Source: an uncultured Treponema sp. (GTDB lineage Bacteria; Spirochaetota; Spirochaetia; Treponematales; Treponemataceae). Taken from it: a DNA stretch of 23,105 nucleotides. The notes under the pieces were generated by a model. It had not been told where the DNA came from, did no database searches, and worked only from the letters and a program-made list of their open reading frames with translations. Where the stretch lies: assembly GCA_938045195.1 (NCBI GenBank), contig CALINC010000108.1, positions 1-23,105 of the forward strand, in the 5' to 3' direction. A program made the translations under genes and the position numbers. This document shows, one piece after another, positions 16,321 to 22,250 of this stretch (the stretch's first letter is position 1; each line of letters begins with the position of its first letter).

Positions 16321-16349
16321 ACTATAACACAATTGCAATAAATTTTCAA
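16321..16349 (-). promoter_or_regulatory. Extended -10 promoter of the A2M gene
   Basis: On the minus strand, -35 TTGAAA (16349-16344), 17-bp spacer, and -10 TATAGT (16326-16321) preceded by TGT (extended -10). Only 7 nt separate the -10 box from ATG 16313, so the transcript is predicted to be leaderless. No Shine-Dalgarno is visible. Confidence 0.72.
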
Positions 16350-16358
16350 GATTTCGCA

Positions 16359-16386
16359 TTGACAGGTTTCGCTTTGGTTCTGTCAA
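16359..16386. promoter_or_regulatory. Inverted repeat just upstream of the A2M promoter (possible operator)
   Basis: TTGACAG (16359-16365) and CTGTCAA (16380-16386) form 7-bp perfect arms 14 bp apart. The repeat starts 9 bp upstream of the A2M -35 box, a place where an activator or repressor could bind. It could equally be a weak terminator. No regulator is identified. Confidence 0.35.
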
Positions 16387-16461
16387 TCTAACCGAAAAAA
16401 AGCGGTTCATCACGTAAAAATCTAACCCAAGTATAATCAACAACCCCGACGCAGAGCGTAC

Positions 16462-16489
16462 GTTGCGCAGCAACAGGGTATTAAACCCT
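16462..16489 (+). repeat. Pair of hairpins upstream of the DUF5058 operon
   Basis: Two adjacent inverted repeats, GTTGC-GCA-GCAAC (16462-16474) and AGGGT-ATTAA-ACCCT (16475-16489), with no spacer. They are followed directly by the CCGCACGAATAAAAT sequence that recurs at 19455. The surrounding interval, 16350 to 16513, has no coding potential that I trust. Confidence 0.5.
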
Positions 16490-16504
16490 CCGCACGAATA
16501 AAAT
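16490..16504 (+). repeat. 15-bp direct repeat, left copy
   Basis: CCGCACGAATAAAAT occurs here and, identically oriented, at 19455-19469, flanking the DUF5058-M20 operon on both sides. At 19455 it is part of a long inverted repeat; here only one arm is present. Confidence 0.65.
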
Positions 16505-16513
16505 TTACTGCAC

Positions 16514-16542
16514 TGTACAAAAAAAAGCTTTTTAATTACAAT
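16514..16542 (+). promoter_or_regulatory. Probable promoter of the DUF5058-M20 operon
   Basis: -35 TGTACA (16514-16519), 17-bp spacer, -10 TACAAT (16537-16542). The predicted start near 16549 leaves a leader of about 27 nt containing GGAGG (16566-16570). Confidence 0.5.
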
Positions 16543-16575
16543 AAAAGTTATCTTTTTAAATATTTGGAGGCTATA

Positions 16576-17298
16576 ATGTTCGATGTAAATGCACCGATTT
16601 TATTCGGTTTTGCAGGAATTGTCATTCTGTTCGTTTTGCTGCAATCGATCTTTTTTTTGCTGAAAGCGGTAAGGCGGGCAAAGGAACTTAATATCGCCGC
16701 AAAAACAATACGGCAAATTATTTCAAGCTCTGCAATTTTCAGTATTGCTCCCGCCATTTCAATTATAATCGGAATGATTAGTTTATCAAAATTTTTAGGA
16801 TTACCGCTGCCATGGCTAAGGCTTTCGGTATTAGGAGCTTTGACGTATGAATTAACCGCTGCAAGTACGGCGGCATCAGTAGTGCATATTCCGATTGATA
16901 GTCCTATTGCAGCACCGGAGGCTTATACCGCTATCGCTTGGGTTATGGCAATCGGTATAATTTCAGGTATAGTAGTCGTTGCATTATTTTTGCCGAAAAT
17001 GCAAAAAAATCTTATCAAGATGAAAAGCAAAGATGCCCGCTGGACAAAAATTATTATCGACGCTCTTTTTATGGGAATGATTTCGGCTTTTTTAGGAATG
17101 ATTTTTTCGGAGATACGGATTGGACTTACAGGCTGGATTCCCGTTTTTGTGATGTTTTTCTCGGCATTTTTAATGGCACTATGCGGAATTGCCGTAAAGA
17201 AAACGGGAATGAAAAGGCTTGAAAGTTATTCGATGCCGATTAGTTTATTGGGCGGAATGGCATTTTCAATTCCGCTGACAATGATAATAGCCGGATAA
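16576..17298 (+). CDS. DUF5058 family membrane protein
   Basis: A 240-residue integral membrane protein with about six hydrophobic segments (roughly residues 6-28, 45-68, 110-140, 155-180, 182-205, 215-240). The block SSAIFSIAPAISIIIGMISLSKFLG, continuing into LPWLRLSVLGALTYE, is what I recognise as DUF5058. The biochemical role of the family is unknown. Its position ahead of another membrane protein and an M20 peptidase suggests a two-component permease. ATG 16576 follows GGAGG by 5 nt; the in-frame TTG 16564 overlaps the Shine-Dalgarno and was rejected. The next gene starts 13 nt downstream, indicating an operon. Confidence 0.78.
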   Translation: MFDVNAPILFGFAGIVILFVLLQSIFFLLKAVRRAKELNIAAKTIRQIISSSAIFSIAPAISIIIGMISLSKFLGLPLPWLRLSVLGALTYELTAASTAASVVHIPIDSPIAAPEAYTAIAWVMAIGIISGIVVVALFLPKMQKNLIKMKSKDARWTKIIIDALFMGMISAFLGMIFSEIRIGLTGWIPVFVMFFSAFLMALCGIAVKKTGMKRLESYSMPISLLGGMAFSIPLTMIIAG

Positions 17299-17311
17299 AC
17301 AGGAGAAAATT

Positions 17312-17977
17312 ATGTATCTTGAATTTAGCGAATATGAAAAAAGTGTCCACCGATGCGGCAGGACTTCTCTTGTTATTGCAATTATTATGTTTTTGTTATA
17401 TCCTCTAGGGGTTTGTATCTATTTTCATGCATGGCCTGGTTTTATGCAAGTTATAAAAGGGCTTTTGGGAATTGTCCCGATTTTCTGGCCGGTCGGTATT
17501 ATTGAAGCCTTTACTTTTGCACCCATGCTCGGAGCGGGAGGAACATACGTCGGTTTTGTAACCGGAAATCTTACAAATCTTAAAGTACCGTGCGGTGTTT
17601 TGGCACTGGAAGCAGCAAAGGTTGAAGCAAATACTGAAGAGGGCGATGTGGTAAGCACAATCGCAATCGCGGCTTCTTCAATTACAACGACGCTCATTTT
17701 AGTTTTTGGAATGCTCCTTTTAACGCAGCTAACTCCCATTTTGGAATCGCCCGTTTTGGCACCGGCATTCAAAAATATCCTTCCGGCACTTTTCGGCGGA
17801 TTGGGAGTTGTCTTTGTTGCAAAAAATCCGAAACTTGCCATTGCTCCGTTTATTTTTATGTTGATTCTATTTTTAATAAAACCGGGATTAGGTAGTGCAA
17901 TCAGTATCTTAATTCCCCTAGGTGCCGGTATTGCAATAGTTTTTGCACGTATTTTGTATAAACGCGGCAAAATATAA
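17312..17977 (+). CDS. Multi-pass membrane protein, partner of DUF5058
   Basis: A 221-residue protein with a short cytoplasmic-looking N-terminus (MYLEFSEYEKSVHRCGRTS) and about five to six hydrophobic segments, separated by Gly/Pro-rich loops such as PMLGAGGTYVGFVTGNLTNL. The conserved-looking loop between segments 2 and 3 and the acidic KVEANTEEGDVVSTIAIA stretch resemble transporter re-entrant loops, but I recognise no named family beyond co-occurrence with DUF5058 and M20 peptidases. AGGAG lies 7 nt before ATG 17312. The spacing to neighbours (13 and 18 nt) places it in the middle of one operon. A subunit of a peptide or amino-acid carrier is an inference. Confidence 0.75.
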   Translation: MYLEFSEYEKSVHRCGRTSLVIAIIMFLLYPLGVCIYFHAWPGFMQVIKGLLGIVPIFWPVGIIEAFTFAPMLGAGGTYVGFVTGNLTNLKVPCGVLALEAAKVEANTEEGDVVSTIAIAASSITTTLILVFGMLLLTQLTPILESPVLAPAFKNILPALFGGLGVVFVAKNPKLAIAPFIFMLILFLIKPGLGSAISILIPLGAGIAIVFARILYKRGKI

Positions 17978-17995
17978 AATAAGGAGAGAAAAAAA

Positions 17996-19420
17996 ATGTA
18001 TGTATTATATGTCTTACTTTTAATTCCGCTCATATTGGTGGTAAGAGCATTGTTGTTCCGCCCTAAAGAAAGGGGTGAAATAAAAATTGAAAATGCTGCT
18101 ATTGATTTTGATAAAGCCGTGCAACGCTTTGCAGGAATGATAAAAATTCCAACCGTTTCTCATCAAGATATTAGTCTTGAAGATCCTGCACCGTTTAAAA
18201 AATTTCAAGATTATCTTTTGTCTGAATATCCTTTAGTAACAAAAAACTGCCCGCGTAAACTTTTAGGTGCAAAAGGGCTTTTATATTATTGGAAAGGGAA
18301 AAGTTCCGACAAGGCATCAGTATTTATGGCACATTATGATGTGGTTCCCGTAAACCGTGAAAGCTGGAGCTGTGAACCATTTTGCGGAGAAATCATTGAT
18401 AATGTTTTATGGGGACGGGGTACGCTTGACACAAAAGGTACATTATGCGGTGTTATGGAAGCTGCGGAATATTTACTTGCAAACGGATTTGTTCCGAAAC
18501 ATGATATATATCTTTCGTTTTCGGGAGATGAAGAACCGCACGGACCCAGTTGTCCTGCCATTGTAGAATATTTAAAACAGCAAAACATCCGCGTTGAATT
18601 TGTTTTGGATGAAGGCGGAGCTGTTGTTGAAGGAATTTTTCCGGGTATACATAAGAGATTTGCCGTAATCGGTATCGGTGAAAAAGGACAAATGGATATT
18701 AGCCTTTCAATGGAAAGTCCGGGCGGGCATGCTTCTGCTCCGCCGCGTCATACTATCGCAGGAGAACTTTCAAAAGCTGTTTGCGCCATTGAAAATAATC
18801 CGTTCCCGATGCATGTTACACCGCCGGTTTCGTTAATGTTTAATACGCTGGGTAGATACGCCAAATTTACAATGAAACTGATTTTTGCAAATATAAGATT
18901 ATTTTATCCTCTTTTTAATATGCTCACAAAAAAAACAGGAGGCGAATTGAATGCCATGCTTCGCACAACAGTTGCCGTAACAAAAATGGAAGGGTCTGCT
19001 GCGTTTAATGTCATTCCGCCGAAAGCATCCGTTGGAATGAATATCCGCTATTTGGCAGAAGACGGACACGAAAAAATTATTGAGCATTTTAAAACTATTA
19101 TAAAAAATAAGAAAATAAAAATAGATGTTATATATGACGAGCCTCCCAGCAGGTATTCAAAAACGAATTGTCCCGAATATGAGATGCTCACTGACGCAAT
19201 CAATCAAACTTGGGAAGATGCGGTTGTAACTCCGTATTTAATGATGGCGTGTTCAGATTCTCGCCACTATTCCAAAATATCGGATAAGGTTTATAGATTT
19301 TCTGCAATGCACTTAACAAAAGAAGAACGTTCTCTTATTCACGGAAATGACGAAAGAATAAGGCTTGAGGAATTTAAACAGACACTTAATTTTTTTGTGC
19401 GCATAATGCAAAAGTTTTAA
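17996..19420 (+). CDS. M20 family metallopeptidase, membrane anchored (carboxypeptidase S-like)
   Basis: A 474-residue two-zinc hydrolase of the M20 family, which cleaves dipeptides or N-acyl amino acids. An N-terminal hydrophobic helix (residues 2-20) followed by positive residues predicts a membrane anchor with the catalytic domain on the cytoplasmic or periplasmic face. Metal and catalytic residues are visible: H113 and D115 (MAHYDVVPV), D145 (GRGTLDTKGT), E179-E180 (SGDEEPHGP), D205 (VLDEGG) and H449 (IHGNDERI). The dimerisation domain (GGHASAPP onward) lies between. The long PxxF-type linker and size are closer to yeast carboxypeptidase S than to PepT. GGAG lies 9-10 nt before the ATG. 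It probably processes what the two upstream membrane proteins move. Confidence 0.92.
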   Translation: MYVLYVLLLIPLILVVRALLFRPKERGEIKIENAAIDFDKAVQRFAGMIKIPTVSHQDISLEDPAPFKKFQDYLLSEYPLVTKNCPRKLLGAKGLLYYWKGKSSDKASVFMAHYDVVPVNRESWSCEPFCGEIIDNVLWGRGTLDTKGTLCGVMEAAEYLLANGFVPKHDIYLSFSGDEEPHGPSCPAIVEYLKQQNIRVEFVLDEGGAVVEGIFPGIHKRFAVIGIGEKGQMDISLSMESPGGHASAPPRHTIAGELSKAVCAIENNPFPMHVTPPVSLMFNTLGRYAKFTMKLIFANIRLFYPLFNMLTKKTGGELNAMLRTTVAVTKMEGSAAFNVIPPKASVGMNIRYLAEDGHEKIIEHFKTIIKNKKIKIDVIYDEPPSRYSKTNCPEYEMLTDAINQTWEDAVVTPYLMMACSDSRHYSKISDKVYRFSAMHLTKEERSLIHGNDERIRLEEFKQTLNFFVRIMQKF

Positions 19421-19422
19421 AA

Positions 19423-19470
19423 CATTTTATTTGTGCGGAGAAAGTCAGCTTTTCCCGCACGAATAAAATG
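19423..19470. terminator. Large hairpin after the M20 gene (terminator or REP-like element)
   Basis: Two 22-nt arms (19423-19444 and 19449-19470) pair at 19 of 22 positions around a TCAG loop, with a GC-rich core GTGCGG/CCGCAC inside AT-rich ends. It starts 2 nt after the M20 stop. No T-run follows, so it is either a stem-only terminator or a mobile/REP-like palindrome. One arm recurs at 16490. Confidence 0.7.
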
Positions 19471-19569
19471 GCTCTTCTATTTATTATTTGTCATGTTGAA
19501 AATAGAACACGGGCATAGCGTACATTTCCAGTAACTTTGAGAGATCTACTAACAAGTAATTAAAAGCTA
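19471..19569. other. Short intergenic stretch with no recognised feature
   Basis: About 100 bp between the M20 terminator hairpin and the ABC exporter remnant. I see no gene, promoter or repeat. Confidence 0.5.
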
Positions 19570-19995
19570 TCACAACTCAAGGATATTCAAAATACTTTTG
19601 TCAAAATAGTTTTTCACTTCAGCGTTATGCGAAATCATAATTACAGTTTTACTTTCTTTTGTAACTAAATCATTAATCAAAGAATACACTACCACTGCGA
19701 TTTTAAAAATTGTGTAAATACTTTTAGCGATATATTTTCATAAACCATAGTGGTTAATTTTTTTGTAACAAAAATATCTAGTGCGTTAAAAATAAAAAAT
19801 GCAGCAAGTATAATTCCATACTGTATAATAGGAGTCCATGTAAACTGAAGTTTACTTGCAAAGTAGAAATCAATTATTCGTTTTAACATTTCTGTCTGTA
19901 AAAATGTGAGTAGAAGTAAAATTGACAAAAATAAAAAAACTACTACTTGTATACAGTAAAATTTTTTTTCCAAGTATTTTAATAATACGGTTCAT
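19570..19995 (-). pseudogene. ABC exporter, remnant with frameshift and large internal deletion
   Basis: The minus strand begins ATGAACCGT at 19995, overlapping the stop of the upstream SPASM gene by four bases (ATGA). After about six codons an extra A in an A-run (about 19984) shifts the frame. The next frame then encodes about 95 residues of an ABC transmembrane domain with two to three hydrophobic segments (VVVFLFLSILLLLTFLQTE, YGIILAAFFIFNALDIFVTK), ending in FLKSQW and a stop at 19689. Immediately beyond, in another frame, is the C-terminus of an ABC ATPase: LINDLVTKESKTVIMISHNAEV with the H-loop His, ending at 19570. Walker A, signature and Walker B are all missing. It was probably exported with a modified peptide, now inactive. 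Confidence 0.8.
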
Positions 19996-20486
19996 AAGTC
20001 CTCACACAAATTAAGGTTATGTCTAAACATTTTATTTTGTTTGGTATTTTTACATTTTATGTTTTTATTTTTTCCAAACAAAGAAATAATAATCGGACAA
20101 GCACAATTTTTCATCTCCTTACAATGCTTACAGTCTTTGTCAAAAATATAATATTTATTGTGCAGTAATTTGGATTCGTTTAAAACTGTATTGTAATCAT
20201 CAGTAAAAATACTTAAGTTTGTATTTTTTGTAAATGGAATACAAGGTCTCAATTTACCATCCGGCTGAATCACTATTCCTGTTTTATATATTGTACATTT
20301 TTCAGTATTTCTTTTTTGATTTGTATGTTTTTCTTTTAGTTTTTTTTGTATATAGTTAATTTTATCGGCAGAAAATTGCAAATATGTAGGAAGCATATCC
20401 TTGTCGAGCGTTGGAATAAAATCAGAATAAACATATGCGTTTTTTCCGATTGAGCAAATCGAATTAATGAATTGATATTCTGTATT
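19992..20486 (-). pseudogene. Radical SAM/SPASM peptide maturase, C-terminal remnant
   Basis: The open frame (best Met at 20396, frame open to a stop at 20489) encodes only the end of a radical SAM maturase. The SPASM cluster-binding pattern is clear: C-X12-G-X4-C (CTIYKTGIVIQPDGKLRPC), then CKHCKEMKNC followed by CAC and a last Cys in NIKC. The radical SAM core with its CxxxCxxC motif is absent, so the gene is 5'-truncated. The DNA is visibly AT-richer than the neighbouring genes. Stop and ATG of the ABC remnant overlap as ATGA, showing they were one operon. Such maturase-exporter pairs make ribosomal peptide natural products (RiPPs). No precursor peptide was recognised. Confidence 0.75.
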
Positions 20487-20615
20487 TTATTTGATGCAAT
20501 GATTTTATAATATACATTTATTTTATTTCAATAGCATTACTGCAGCAGCATACATATTCAAAATATTTTGTCAATACTTTTTGTCAGGTCATATAAGATT
20601 TTATATTGACAGGGG
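20487..20615. other. AT-rich interval upstream of the first small-ORF cassette
   Basis: No gene is seen. It may contain more of the decayed maturase. An imperfect hairpin TGTCA..ATATAA/TTATAT..TGACA lies at 20582-20611 next to the cassette. Confidence 0.4.
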
Positions 20616-20711
20616 GATATTTGTGCGGAAACATGCTATACTGTACGATTATGATAGACAAACGCACCGATAGCAGTTACAATCATTCTCACAAAAAAAA
20701 TGTAAAAAGTG
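20616..20711 (+). repeat. Promoter/small-ORF cassette, copy 1
   Basis: About 95 bp aligned to 22053-22149. It shares GATATTTGTG, GGAAACATGCTATACTG (extended -10 TGC-TATACT at 20637-20642) and GCAGTTACAATCATTCTCAC. The -35 position reads GGGATA, weaker than the TTGATA of copy 2. Similarity ends sharply after AAAAAGT, inside the small ORF. Confidence 0.8.
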
Positions 20712-20716
20712 CTTGA
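20651..20716 (+). pseudogene. Truncated copy of the basic small protein (21 codons)
   Basis: ATG 20651 opens MIDKRTDSSYNHSHKKNVKSA and stops at TGA 20714. The first 20 residues match the 53-residue protein at 22089 with four changes; the rest is lost. ATG is 8 nt after the -10 box, as in the intact copy. The frame is the same as that of the following remnant (20723), separated by one stop codon. It is likely a broken duplicate and not a working gene. Confidence 0.6.
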
Positions 20717-20722
20717 AACAAT

Positions 20723-20950
20723 TTGACAAGAGAATTCAGAGCCGTTCACGGTTTAGGAGGCGATGCTGCACAAGACAACTTTTTTGCAGAATGGACAAAG
20801 AATTATGGAGGCAGCTATTGTACGAACATAAGATATGAAAACGGACAAATATTTGAGTATTGTTTTAAGGGTAAGGGAGCTAAACATAATCCTTTTGATG
20901 GAGGGCTTGTTACAAGCAAAGATGCCTATGCCAGTCCGTACCTGCCATAA
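20723..20950 (+). pseudogene. Unrecognised protein remnant (C-terminal fragment?)
   Basis: An open frame of 75 codons from a TTG, lacking a Shine-Dalgarno, that continues in frame from the cassette after one TGA. It encodes REFRAVHGLGGDAAQDNFF, a central GGSYCTNIRYENGQIFEYCFKG, and ends FDGGLVTSKDAYASPYLP. Codon use looks like real protein, so I read it as the tail of a gene whose front was replaced by the repeat. I do not recognise the family. It is followed 27 nt later by a secreted protein with a good ribosome binding site. A toxin tail with an immunity gene is conceivable but unsupported. Confidence 0.45.
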
Positions 20951-20977
20951 AACTATAAAGATAAGGAGATTTTAATT

Positions 20978-21496
20978 ATGAAAAAAAGCATCTTACTTTT
21001 AGCGTTTTGCCTAATCGGTTTATTGTGTTTTGCACAAGAAGATGGAACCGCGCCTATGTACTATTGGGAGTACACCAAACCCGTAACTTTAAACGGCAGA
21101 AGTTTCTTCGGTTCAAAGTCCGATTGTGATAATAATAGTAGTTTTGCCGATTCCCATAGGGAGCAGGACGGCTATGCTCTTGTTTCAGGGCGTAAGATTC
21201 ATTACTGGCTTTATGATACAATAACATATTACAATGGCAATGTTTCAGACATATATGATAGAGTTATTCCGAATTGGGTAGAGCGGCTTGGCTATGTTAT
21301 TGATTTCGATAATATAGAAGTTTATAACTCCAATACTGACTTGGCAAATTCCGTTAGAGCTTTAATGAAACAGCGGGGCTGTGATATAAGTGTTGCACTG
21401 GTTACGGATAATTCAAATTATCACTATGTTGTAATAAATGAGTATCTTACAAATAAAAAACAGTATAAAACTACTATTTATTATTTGTATAAATAG
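20978..21496 (+). CDS. Exported protein of unknown function
   Basis: A 172-residue protein with a clear signal peptide (MKKSILLLAFCLIGLLCFA, cleavage likely before QEDGT). The mature part is rich in aromatic residues, Ser and Asn, with four Cys overall and no lipobox. The C-terminal segment GCDISVALVTDNSNYHYVVINEY has a His-strand pattern reminiscent of papain-like C39-type peptidases, but no convincing catalytic Cys block is seen, so this is only a hint. AAGGAG lies 9 nt before ATG 20978. No promoter was found; it may be transcribed through from the cassette promoter at 20637. Neighbours are remnants, so it may be a surviving accessory gene. Confidence 0.72.
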   Translation: MKKSILLLAFCLIGLLCFAQEDGTAPMYYWEYTKPVTLNGRSFFGSKSDCDNNSSFADSHREQDGYALVSGRKIHYWLYDTITYYNGNVSDIYDRVIPNWVERLGYVIDFDNIEVYNSNTDLANSVRALMKQRGCDISVALVTDNSNYHYVVINEYLTNKKQYKTTIYYLYK

Positions 21497-21499
21497 GAG

Positions 21500-21598
21500 A
21501 TGAAACTCTGCCCTTATTGCGGTGAGAAAATACAGAAAGTTGCTATCTTATGCAGGTACTGTCATAGTAAGTTATCGGATCAATGTATAGACAGCTGA
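21500..21598 (+). CDS. Zinc-ribbon microprotein (32 residues)
   Basis: A short frame encodes MKLCPYCGEKIQKVAILC followed by RYCHSKLSDQCIDS. It has two CxxC/CxxCH knuckles (CPYCG and CRYCH) spaced as in zinc-ribbon domains, plus one extra Cys near the end. ATG 21500 follows the stop of the exported protein by 3 nt. The only Shine-Dalgarno-like AGGAG touches the ATG, which is too close, so translation would rely on coupling. It may be a stand-alone microprotein or the leftover N-terminus of a larger zinc-ribbon protein. The cysteine pattern is what makes me list it. Confidence 0.5.
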   Translation: MKLCPYCGEKIQKVAILCRYCHSKLSDQCIDS

Positions 21599-21615
21599 TT
21601 GTGAACCGTAAAAAG

Positions 21616-21644
21616 TTGACATTGCCAATATATTTATTTATAAT
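21616..21644 (+). promoter_or_regulatory. Consensus promoter of the antitoxin gene
   Basis: -35 TTGACA (21616-21621), 17-bp spacer, -10 TATAAT (21639-21644): both hexamers are perfect. The predicted start is near 21651, giving a 15-nt A-rich leader with no Shine-Dalgarno. Such a strong promoter suits an autorepressed toxin-antitoxin operon. Confidence 0.85.
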
Positions 21645-21665
21645 ATACAAAAAAAAGTTACTACT

Positions 21666-21926
21666 ATGGCACAGACAAACATAAATATCCGTATAGATGA
21701 GGACTTAAAAAACCAGTTTGAAGCTTTTTGTTCCGATATTGGAATGACAATGACAACAGCATTTTGCGTGTTTGCAAAAGCGGCGGTTAGGAAACAAAAA
21801 ATACCGTTTGAAATATCAACAGATCTATTCTACAGTGAAAGTAACATGGCTCACTTACGCCGCGGAATTGAAGCTCTGAACTCCGGAAAATGGGTAGAAC
21901 ATGAGCTTATCGAGGCGGGCGAATGA
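21666..21926 (+). CDS. RelB/DinJ family antitoxin
   Basis: An 86-residue type II antitoxin. The N-terminal ribbon-helix-helix DNA-binding part reads QTNINIRIDEDLKNQFEAFCSDIGMTMTTAFCVFAKAAVRKQKIPFEI, which is typical of RelB/DinJ, and the C-terminal half (SESNMAHLRRGIEALNSGKW) would bind a RelE/YafQ-type RNase toxin. In an intact pair it would neutralise the toxin and repress its own promoter. The stop overlaps an ATG (ATGA), the normal position for the toxin gene, but no full toxin follows. It appears to be an orphan antitoxin. Start ATG 21666 is the only reasonable one. Confidence 0.85.
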   Translation: MAQTNINIRIDEDLKNQFEAFCSDIGMTMTTAFCVFAKAAVRKQKIPFEISTDLFYSESNMAHLRRGIEALNSGKWVEHELIEAGE

Positions 21927-22054
21927 AAAAAATATCTATAGATGAATTTATTTACCGAATTAAAAGGCTGTCCCATTTGGGGACAGCCGACAGTTCATTC
22001 TGCCCTTGTGTTATCGGTTATTTTAAATTGATTTTGAACCATTCAAACGGTTGA
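21923..22054 (+). pseudogene. Residual frame at the toxin position, truncated
   Basis: ATG 21923 overlaps the antitoxin stop as ATGA. It encodes MKKISIDEFIYRIK and then runs into a perfect 9-bp hairpin and nonsense-looking sequence, ending after 43 codons. No RelE/YafQ motifs are visible. I read it as the start of the lost toxin gene, or of another gene, interrupted by the hairpin. Confidence 0.4.
21966..21988. terminator. Hairpin after the antitoxin gene
   Basis: GGCTGTCCC-ATTTG-GGGACAGCC, a perfect 9-bp GC-rich stem. It has no T-run, so it may act as a weak terminator or mark the end of an inserted palindromic element. Confidence 0.5.
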
Positions 22055-22079
22055 TATTTGTGTGGAAACATGCTATACT
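22051..22079 (+). promoter_or_regulatory. Extended -10 promoter of the small basic protein gene
   Basis: -35 TTGATA (22051-22056), 17-bp spacer, -10 TATACT (22074-22079) with TGC just before it. The predicted start is about 22086, 2-3 nt before ATG 22089. Confidence 0.75.
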
Positions 22080-22149
22080 GGTACCGTAATGAAAGACAAA
22101 CGCTCCGACAGCAGTTACAATCATTCTCACAAAAAAAGTGTAAAAAGTT
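22053..22149 (+). repeat. Promoter/small-ORF cassette, copy 2
   Basis: Aligned with 20616-20711; see copy 1. It includes the extended -10 and the first 20 codons of the small protein. The copies are in direct orientation about 1.4 kb apart, bracketing the exported protein, zinc ribbon and antitoxin. Confidence 0.8.
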
Positions 22150-22250
22150 TTGCAAAAGCTCTTGACATAAAACATCGTATCGGGCAAAATTCACAGCGTC
22201 GCAGTAAAGACCAATTACTCAAATTATGCCCAAAGACAGCCCGTCAGTAA
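22089..22250 (+). CDS. Small basic protein, stand-alone transcription unit
   Basis: A 53-residue protein: MKDKRSDSSYNHSHKKSVKS, then FAKALDIKHRIGQNSQRRSKDQLLKLCPKTARQ. It is strongly basic, has a His/Ser-rich N-terminus and a single Cys, and has no signal peptide or membrane segment. The family is unknown. ATG 22089 sits 9 nt after the -10 box with no Shine-Dalgarno, so translation would be leaderless. The last seven codons overlap the left arm of a strong terminator. The transcript would be about 195 nt, leaving the option that it is a small regulatory RNA and not an mRNA. A truncated homologue at 20651 shares the first 20 codons. Confidence 0.6.
   Translation: MKDKRSDSSYNHSHKKSVKSFAKALDIKHRIGQNSQRRSKDQLLKLCPKTARQ

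Noticed and set aside
17425..18033. Minus-strand open frame of 202 codons
   Set aside because: Antisense to the second membrane protein and the start of the M20 gene; its Pro/Lys-rich sequence mirrors the membrane codons of the real gene.
19423..19470. Transposon end or CRISPR repeat
   Set aside because: There is only one full palindrome, no spacers and no transposase linked to it; a terminator or REP-like role is simpler.
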